DNA from: Candidatus Poseidoniaceae archaeon
Lineage (GTDB): Archaea; Thermoplasmatota; Poseidoniia; Poseidoniales; Poseidoniaceae
DNA length: 14,371 nucleotides
NCBI GenBank assembly: GCA_022424925.1
Contig: JAKMGM010000049.1
Span: 1-14,371, forward strand
Direction of reading: 5' to 3'
A program made the position numbers and the translations under genes. A model generated the notes under the pieces. The model saw only the letters and a list, made by a program, of their open reading frames with translations, was not told the DNA's origin and ran no database searches. This document shows positions 7,202 to 12,090 of this stretch, one piece after another. The stretch's first letter is position 1, and each line of letters opens with the position of its first letter.

Positions 7202-8152
7202 ATGTTTGATTCCAATGAATTCATACAAGAATCCATTGAATCACTCAAATCTACTATTGACGATATTGCAATCATCGCCTGTTCTGGCGGCGTCGACTCG
7301 ACTGTGGCTGCAGTCATAGCCAATCAAGCGGTTGGGAACCTCCTCCACTGCGTCTATGTCGATACCGGTTTCATGCGGAAGGGTGAAACAGAAGAGATTG
7401 AAGCGCTCTTGGCGGCTCAAGGCATCGAAAACTTGGTCACTGTCAAGGCTGCAGACCGTTATTTTGAAGCGCTTAAGGGCGTAACTGAACCGGAACAAAA
7501 GCGCAAAGTGATTGGTGAATTGTTCATACGAATTTTTGAGGATGAACAGAAAAAGTGTGGAGCGAAGTATTTGGTTCAAGGCACCATTGCTCCGGACTGG
7601 ATCGAGTCAGGCGGCGGTGTTCGTGATACCATCAAATCGCACCACAATGTTGGCGGGCTTCCTGAGGACATGACGCTCACCGTGGTTGAACCACTGCGTG
7701 ATTTGTACAAAGATGAGGTTCGAGAATTGGCTCGCACTCTCGACATTAACGTCGCTGAGCGACAACCATTCCCAGGCCCAGGGCTTGCTGTTCGAACACT
7801 CGGTGATTTGACACCTGAACGCGTAGCGGTTGTCCGTGAGGCATGTGCGATTGTAGAAGAGGAGTTTGAACAAGCTGCAGAAGCGGGCGAGATGGAACTC
7901 CCTTGGCAATACTTCGCAGCCCTTCTTCCTGTTCGCAGTGTCGGGGTCCACGGCGATGTGCGAGCCTATGGCGAGACAATCGTCGTTCGTGCAGTTCAGT
8001 CCATGGACGGAATGTCCGCCCGTTACTCTGAGATACCGCATCACATTTTGCAAAAAATCAGCACCCGAATCACCAATACTGTCAAAGGGGCTGCCAACCG
8101 AGTTGTGTACGACATAACCCACAAACCACCTGGTACAATCGAGTGGGAATAA
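7202..8152 (+). CDS. guaAB: GMP synthase subunit B (ATP pyrophosphatase and dimerisation domains), archaeal split type
   Basis: Adenylates XMP and aminates it to GMP with ammonia supplied by a separate glutamine amidotransferase subunit (GuaAA). The 316 residues begin directly with the pyrophosphatase domain: the PP-loop SGGVDST at 28-34, then VDTGFMRKGE, YLVQGTIAPDWIESG, IKSHHNVGGLP (144-154), QPFPGPGLAVR (188-198). The protein ends with the C-terminal XMP-binding/dimer domain, whose terminus is ITHKPPGTIEWE. No class I amidotransferase domain is fused, the arrangement known from archaea. The ATG at 7202 follows the purE stop by one base; upstream in-frame codons lie within purE and are not conserved. 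The amidotransferase subunit gene is not in this window. Confidence 0.93.
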   Translation: MFDSNEFIQESIESLKSTIDDIAIIACSGGVDSTVAAVIANQAVGNLLHCVYVDTGFMRKGETEEIEALLAAQGIENLVTVKAADRYFEALKGVTEPEQKRKVIGELFIRIFEDEQKKCGAKYLVQGTIAPDWIESGGGVRDTIKSHHNVGGLPEDMTLTVVEPLRDLYKDEVRELARTLDINVAERQPFPGPGLAVRTLGDLTPERVAVVREACAIVEEEFEQAAEAGEMELPWQYFAALLPVRSVGVHGDVRAYGETIVVRAVQSMDGMSARYSEIPHHILQKISTRITNTVKGAANRVVYDITHKPPGTIEWE

Positions 8153-8169
8153 GCAGCGGTCTGATACTT

Positions 8170-8180
8170 ACGCCGATTGA
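8170..8180. repeat. 11-bp copy of the tRNA-Asn 3' end (possible att-like site)
   Basis: ACGCCGATTGA here is identical, in the same orientation, to 8900-8910, which is the 3' end of the tRNA-Asn gene (acceptor strand, discriminator and two T-stem bases) plus one flanking base. The two copies are 730 bp apart and bracket the lipoprotein gene. Direct repeats of a tRNA 3' end are the usual footprint of tyrosine-integrase insertion, but 11 bp is short and no integrase is visible. Confidence 0.35.
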
Positions 8181-8209
8181 CCTATTCAGCCTAAATCCGT
8201 TTATCTGAT

Positions 8210-8689
8210 TCAAAGTTCGTGAATAAGGTAAACTATTGAATGGTGAACACCTACAATGGTAGAACCGTAGTTCGTTGAAAGTGTGTAGGTGCATTCTCCT
8301 TCACCCCTTATGGCGAAACCTGAGTTAGTATTTCCGTAGTAGCCAGCATCAGAATCAATACAAGAAACATCTGTTATATGCGCACCGTTTTCGGTATAAC
8401 TTTCTTCATCACCGGAGTTCTCCCATATCTGGTGGGCTCCTAGCCATTCAATCGTTTGGTTCTCGTTTATCGTAATTGTTCCCACTGAGTTGTTTTCCGT
8501 GTAAACATACATGTGAACCATTTCAGGTTCAACGGTTTGTACGATTGTCGTGGTGTTGTTGTAGTAGTTGTTTACGATGGTGGTTTCTTCTTCTGATTCT
8601 TCGGCTTCGGCTGTGTCTGCAATGTCAAGGCATCCGGTCATGGGAAGCAAAATCACAAGCAGCAAAATGAACACTTTGTCGGTAGTCAT
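8210..8689 (-). CDS. Small secreted lipoprotein, function unknown
   Basis: The 159-residue product starts MTTDKVFILLLVILLPMTGC, a signal peptide ending in a lipobox-like site with Cys20 as the predicted lipidated residue, so it should be anchored on the outer face of the cytoplasmic membrane. A strongly acidic stretch (AEAEESEEE) and an Asn/Tyr/Thr-rich linker (NNYYNNTTT, 40-48) follow. The domain from about 58 to 159 is beta-rich and has two cysteines (Cys110, Cys133) that could form a disulfide. The opening TITINENQTIEWLG resembles the first strands of cupredoxin-like domains, but I see no convincing copper ligand set. Start chosen at 8689 because the signal peptide begins there and a TATA-like box lies about 28 nt upstream, overlapping the alternative ATG at 8713. 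It is convergent with guaAB and flanked by the 11-bp repeats. Confidence 0.78.
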   Translation of the reverse strand: MTTDKVFILLLVILLPMTGCLDIADTAEAEESEEETTIVNNYYNNTTTIVQTVEPEMVHMYVYTENNSVGTITINENQTIEWLGAHQIWENSGDEESYTENGAHITDVSCIDSDAGYYGNTNSGFAIRGEGECTYTLSTNYGSTIVGVHHSIVYLIHEL

Positions 8690-8712
8690 GGCTATCGGAT
8701 AGGGCGAGTCCA

Positions 8713-8722
8713 TATCAAAATA
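8713..8722 (-). promoter_or_regulatory. TATA-like box for the lipoprotein gene
   Basis: On the minus strand the A/T run TATTTTGATA lies 24-33 nt before the ATG at 8689. The position predicts a leaderless or nearly leaderless mRNA and decides against the upstream ATG at 8713, which falls within the box. Confidence 0.45.
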
Positions 8723-8747
8723 GTGCCGGAATCCGGTAATTTTTGAA

Positions 8748-8763
8748 CATGCAAAAGTGCATG
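8748..8763. repeat. Perfect 6-bp inverted repeat upstream of the lipoprotein promoter
   Basis: CATGCA-AAAG-TGCATG: two perfectly complementary 6-bp arms around a 4-base spacer, about 25 bp upstream of the lipoprotein TATA-like box. It has no T-run on either strand directly after it, so it does not look like a terminator. The position would suit a regulator-binding site, but this is inference. The surrounding stretch 8714-8900 has no gene; it is AT-rich and carries short A-runs and two copies of CTCAAAAA(A)GTG (8794-8804 and 8839-8850). Confidence 0.35.
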
Positions 8764-8851
8764 AAAATAGCCCAAAAATCGTCTGATTTTCTACTCAAAA
8801 AGTGGTAATGATTCGGGTTCAAACCCAAAAATACAATGCTCAAAAAAGTGC

Positions 8852-8898
8852 AAAAATACTCATACTTGGCATGCTTTCAGTGTAGCGGTTTTGAGTAT
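8852..8898 (-). terminator. Stem-loop and T-run after tRNA-Asn
   Basis: Reading the minus strand from the tRNA 3' end, ATACTCA (8898-8892) is complementary to TGAGTAT (8862-8856), a 7-bp stem with a 29-nt loop, which runs directly into a T5 tract ending at 8852. More T-runs follow at 8847-8842 and 8831-8827. Archaeal RNA polymerase stops at T-rich tracts, so this is a plausible end of the tRNA transcript; the stem may also protect a trailer. Confidence 0.4.
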
Positions 8899-8899
8899 A

Positions 8900-8910
8900 A
8901 CGCCGATTGA
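8900..8910. repeat. tRNA-end copy of the 11-bp direct repeat
   Basis: ACGCCGATTGA: acceptor 3' strand, discriminator and two T-stem bases of tRNA-Asn plus one base outside the gene. It matches 8170-8180 exactly in direct orientation. Sequence identity stops immediately beyond both ends. Confidence 0.35.
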
Positions 8911-8973
8911 GGGGTTCGAACCCTCGACCTTGGGATTAACAGTCCCACGCTCCAACAGCTAAGCTAAATCGGC
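8901..8973 (-). tRNA. tRNA-Asn (anticodon GTT)
   Basis: The 73-nt gene folds as a full cloverleaf. The acceptor stem is GCCGATT/AATCGGC (7 perfect pairs), the D arm GCTTAGCTGTTGGAGC, the anticodon arm TGGGA-CTGTTAA-TCCCA with anticodon GTT, the variable loop AGGTC, and the T arm GAGGG-TTCGAAC-CCCTC. The discriminator base is G, as expected for Asn. CCA is not encoded; the genome continues TTA after the discriminator, which is common in archaea. No intron. It is the last gene of the minus-strand block, 35 bp downstream of the phosphorylase stop codon, and has its own TATA-like box in that gap. Confidence 0.96.
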
Positions 8974-8993
8974 AACTTTGGCCAATCGCCTCC

Positions 8994-9000
8994 CCTTTAT
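8994..9000 (-). promoter_or_regulatory. TATA-like box for tRNA-Asn
   Basis: ATAAAGG on the minus strand, 21-27 nt before the first base of the tRNA, in the 35-bp gap after the phosphorylase gene. Spacing agrees with an archaeal promoter starting transcription at or near the mature 5' end. Confidence 0.45.
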
Positions 9001-9008
9001 GACGGCTT

Positions 9009-10343
9009 CTATGATACAGACTCGTCAACGGTCATGATGAGTCTCGTGAACGGAGGCTGTTTTTCCTCGCTGATGCGCAGTGCACCTTTGATTTGTGATA
9101 AATGAGTCGTGCTTAATGCATCTTCGTGGTGCACAGTAATCCATGTTTCACCATCAGTTATGGGCGCATTGATTCCTGTGTGCAACACAAACCCGACACT
9201 GTGTTGTATTGAATCTTCAAGAGAAAAACGGCCAGCACCCAGTTCACGAGCAACGTTTGCCAGCGCCATTGCATCGATTGCTGCAACGAAACCGGCGTTT
9301 GTACTCTTCAATTCGGTCTTCCGTGCCGACGTCATAACGACAGTTTGTGGGTCGTGCGCAAGTTGATGTGCAGTTTGCGGTTGTGTTCCCTGTTGGATGC
9401 ACATTTCGACGAATACCTCCAAAGCCCGCCCGTTATCGAGTACCTTCTCAATCAATGCTTTACCTGTACTGAGTGAATCAGCCTTGCCAGTCAGCGCCAA
9501 GAGTTGTCCTCCTTGAAGCACCACTAAATCTCGTGTATCACGAGAACCCTTTCCTTGAAGAACCAGAACACTCCCAATCACTTCGAGTGCATTCCCAATG
9601 TGCGTTCCTATTGGTTCGTTCATGTCAGTGATTTGAGCGACGGTATTGATTCCCAGCCCGTTGGCTGTGCGAACCATCGACCGAGCGAGCTGGACAGCAT
9701 CGTCTCGAGTTTTCATAAATGCTGCCCGCCCACACTTGACGTCAAGAACAAGGGCATTCAAGCCTTCAGCAGCCTTCTTCGACACGATTGAAGCGGTGAT
9801 AAGTGGTATACTGTCAACGGTGTCGGTAACGTCTCGAATGGCATACAGCAAACCATCCGCAGGAGCAATGGAATCGTTTTGGGCAGCAATGCAGCAGCCG
9901 ACGTGATCAACGGCGTCTTGCATCATGGCCGGCGTAAGATTACAGTTGAATCCAGGTATGGATTCGAGTTTATCGATTGTACCGCCCGTGTGGCCGAGCC
10001 CACGTCCAGCAAGCATTGGCACGCGAACTCCACACGCTGCTAAAGCAGGGGCGAGAATCAGTGACATCTTGTCCCCTACACCACCCGTGCTGTGTTTATC
10101 GCAGATGTTGGCATCTCCCTTCCAGTTAAGAACGGCACCAGAGTTCATCATTCCACTGGTAAGAGCAGTCGTATCTTCTACCGACAAACCGTGAGCATGA
10201 ACGCTCCTCAGCCATTCTTCGATGTGAGATATGGGTAAGGTTCGCTGCGCAACGCCTTCGATGAAAGCGTTGAGTTGCAAAGAATCTAACGGGTGACCCT
10301 TACGAATAGCAGCACACATCTTCTGAATGAGTGCAGAATCCAT
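9009..10343 (-). CDS. deoA: Thymidine / pyrimidine-nucleoside phosphorylase
   Basis: Cleaves thymidine (and possibly uridine or deoxyuridine) with phosphate to the free base and (deoxy)ribose 1-phosphate. The 444-residue protein shows the family phosphate-binding motif KHSTGGVGD (83-91), the signature GRGLGHTGGTIDKLESIPG (113-131), the substrate-region residues IRDVTDTVDSIPLITASIVSKK (188-209 approx.), and a C-terminal alpha/beta domain. It starts directly with the helical domain and lacks the roughly 80-residue N-terminal extension of archaeal AMP phosphorylases, so it resembles the bacterial TP/PyNP form and may be an acquired gene. The ATG is 4 bp after the dioxygenase stop, with a weak GAAGTGAG before it; the two are in one operon. 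Thymidine versus broader pyrimidine specificity cannot be read from the sequence with certainty. Confidence 0.92.
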   Translation of the reverse strand: MDSALIQKMCAAIRKGHPLDSLQLNAFIEGVAQRTLPISHIEEWLRSVHAHGLSVEDTTALTSGMMNSGAVLNWKGDANICDKHSTGGVGDKMSLILAPALAACGVRVPMLAGRGLGHTGGTIDKLESIPGFNCNLTPAMMQDAVDHVGCCIAAQNDSIAPADGLLYAIRDVTDTVDSIPLITASIVSKKAAEGLNALVLDVKCGRAAFMKTRDDAVQLARSMVRTANGLGINTVAQITDMNEPIGTHIGNALEVIGSVLVLQGKGSRDTRDLVVLQGGQLLALTGKADSLSTGKALIEKVLDNGRALEVFVEMCIQQGTQPQTAHQLAHDPQTVVMTSARKTELKSTNAGFVAAIDAMALANVARELGAGRFSLEDSIQHSVGFVLHTGINAPITDGETWITVHHEDALSTTHLSQIKGALRISEEKQPPFTRLIMTVDESVS

Positions 10344-10347
10344 GTAC

Positions 10348-11301
10348 TCACTTCTCTTCGGCTAAGCCAATTTCAACAAGCCTCTGATGCAGGTAATCTC
10401 CGGCGGTAATGGATTTGTACAGTGGTGTCCCACCGGTTCGTTCAACAAACTCCTTTCTCGGTGTCAAGTCAATTTCATTACGCGGGTGGACAAACATAGG
10501 CATTGAAAATCTCCGTTCAGAGGAATTTTTGGGATTCACAACTCGATGCGTTGTCGATTTGAACAGACCATTGGTTATGTTCTGAAGCATGTCACCAGAA
10601 TCTACGATGATGTGACGTGCATCACCCTCCACTTGAATCCAACTTCCATCATGGTCCATCACTTCCAGTCCGTCTGCGGTCGCAGTCACCAGCAGCGTGA
10701 TGAAATTGATATCCTCGTGCGCCGCAGAGCGAACAGCACCTTTCGGTACTTCATTACCGAGTGGCGGATAGTGTATCATTCGCATGATGGTGTTTCCATC
10801 TTCTGCCATCGATGTGAGCCAATCCTCAGGTTTGTCGAGGTATGTGCTGCACGCCTTAAGCAGGTCTTTTGAGAGCGATTCCATGTTGGTGAACAAACCA
10901 TCGATGACGCTTTGGAACTCAGGTACATGTTGAGTCGGCCAAACGTTTGGTACGTAGGTTGGTTTTTTTCCAGATGTTGGATGACTGCGGCCGGTTTGCC
11001 AGAACTCTTTCAAATCCGGAGCAGGGTTATTTTTGGCGTGCTCGATTCCAAATGCAGTATATCCCCTCTGATGTGAAATGTCTGGGAAAAGGTACGAACG
11101 TTTTTGTTCATCTGGAAGTGAAAAAAATGCATCACCTTGCTGGTAGGATTCCTCGATCGAACTCAACGGAATTCCGTGATTTTTGAGTGCGAAGAAGCCG
11201 ATGTCTTGCAGAGATTCCCCAACTGCCTGCACGAATGCTTTCTTGCGTTGTACATCGCTACTGAGGTAATCCGAATAATCGATGACCGGTATACTTCGCA
11301 T
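10348..11301 (-). CDS. Isopenicillin-N-synthase-family Fe(II)/2-oxoglutarate-dependent dioxygenase
   Basis: Predicted non-haem iron oxygenase that couples 2-oxoglutarate decarboxylation to oxidation of a small molecule. The 317 residues show the N-terminal plant/IPNS-type region (IPVIDYSDYL; IGFFALKNHGIP at 34-45; FFSLPDEQKRSY at 59-70) and the catalytic jelly-roll. Iron ligands are His195-x-Asp197 (AAHEDINFITLL) and His252 (STTHRVVNP); Arg264-x-Ser266 (RRFSMPMF) fits the 2-oxoglutarate carboxylate site. All key residues are present. Family substrates include peptides, gibberellins, ethylene precursors and, in fungi, thymine. The tight link to a thymidine phosphorylase makes a thymine or other pyrimidine substrate an attractive guess, not a demonstrated one. 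The start is supported by AAGGTG upstream and by conservation from residue 4. Confidence 0.88.
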   Translation of the reverse strand: MRSIPVIDYSDYLSSDVQRKKAFVQAVGESLQDIGFFALKNHGIPLSSIEESYQQGDAFFSLPDEQKRSYLFPDISHQRGYTAFGIEHAKNNPAPDLKEFWQTGRSHPTSGKKPTYVPNVWPTQHVPEFQSVIDGLFTNMESLSKDLLKACSTYLDKPEDWLTSMAEDGNTIMRMIHYPPLGNEVPKGAVRSAAHEDINFITLLVTATADGLEVMDHDGSWIQVEGDARHIIVDSGDMLQNITNGLFKSTTHRVVNPKNSSERRFSMPMFVHPRNEIDLTPRKEFVERTGGTPLYKSITAGDYLHQRLVEIGLAEEK

Positions 11302-11307
11302 AAATCA

Positions 11308-11313
11308 CACCTT
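11308..11313 (-). promoter_or_regulatory. Shine-Dalgarno for the dioxygenase gene
   Basis: AAGGTG on the minus strand, 6 nt before the ATG at 11301 and touching the stop codon region of the Bax-inhibitor-like gene. It indicates internal initiation within a polycistronic message. Confidence 0.5.
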
Positions 11314-12059
11314 CAATCGAGGTTCGAGCGAACTTTCGACAGAAGACGGAGCATCTCGACGTAAATCCAAATAACGGTAATCAGGAGGCCGAATGCACCC
11401 CACCATTCTCCGACTTTAGGAGTGCGTTGCTTGATCCCGCTTTCGATGAAATTGAAGTCAAGTATGAGGTTAAGGCTCGCAACACCAAGAATGAACAATG
11501 TCACGAGTATCCCAATTGGTCCGGATGAGTGAAGAAACGGAACTTGGAATGCGCCCGGAATAAGCATGAGGACGAACGAAAAGACGTACAGCAACACAAT
11601 TCCAACCGTAAGGCTGATGATGATTTTTTGAAACATTGGTGTTGCCTTGATGATTCGTGTGGCGTACAGTCCGTACATTCCACCGACCACACCGAGTGTT
11701 CCAAGACCTGCCTGGAATACAATTCCCTCATACATGCTTTCGAACACGAGTGATATGCCACCGATGAATGCTCCTTCAATGACAGCGTAGGACATCATTA
11801 GAGGTACGGGGTTTTTCGGACGTGTGAATACGATCACAAATACCAACAAAAGGCCAACAAAGCCCCCGAGCACTGCAATGTAGGCGATGTTCATACTGAT
11901 GCTGATGGACGTGATCGCTACGAGGGCGGCGGTGAACAATGCAGTCCCAAAGAGAATACCAATTTTCTGCATTGCGCCTTCGTAAGACATCGATTCATAG
12001 CCTTCGATGTTGCTCCAAAATTTGTTCGAAAGAACCGGATTGCTTGAGTTATATGCCAT
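11313..12059 (-). CDS. Bax-inhibitor-1 / YccA-family integral membrane protein
   Basis: The 248-residue polytopic protein has about seven hydrophobic segments (near 33-52, 57-78, 87-108, 113-133, 145-167, 181-200, 218-239). The C-terminal signature LDFNFIESGI followed by PKVGEWWGAFGLLITVIWIYVEMLRLLSK is typical of the prokaryotic YccA branch. Relatives act as proton- or calcium-linked channels, or bind membrane proteases; the role in archaea is not established. Conserved acidic residues Asp201 and Glu206 fall in the region implicated in gating in characterised relatives. The ATG at 12059 is chosen because the 67 in-frame residues upstream are not conserved-looking, and most overlap the preceding gene in another frame. 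It lies 31 bp after the phospholipase-D-like gene and 11 bp before the dioxygenase start. Confidence 0.88.
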   Translation of the reverse strand: MAYNSSNPVLSNKFWSNIEGYESMSYEGAMQKIGILFGTALFTAALVAITSISISMNIAYIAVLGGFVGLLLVFVIVFTRPKNPVPLMMSYAVIEGAFIGGISLVFESMYEGIVFQAGLGTLGVVGGMYGLYATRIIKATPMFQKIIISLTVGIVLLYVFSFVLMLIPGAFQVPFLHSSGPIGILVTLFILGVASLNLILDFNFIESGIKQRTPKVGEWWGAFGLLITVIWIYVEMLRLLSKVRSNLD

Positions 12060-12090
12060 ACTAACAAAACTGTGATGAAGCGGTCCTTTG

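Noticed and set aside
8811..8830. GGGTTCAAACCC resembles a tRNA T arm, hinting at a second tRNA
   Set aside because: Only three to five pairs form, the stem does not extend to the normal five-pair/seven-loop arm, and there is no acceptor, D or anticodon arm on either side.
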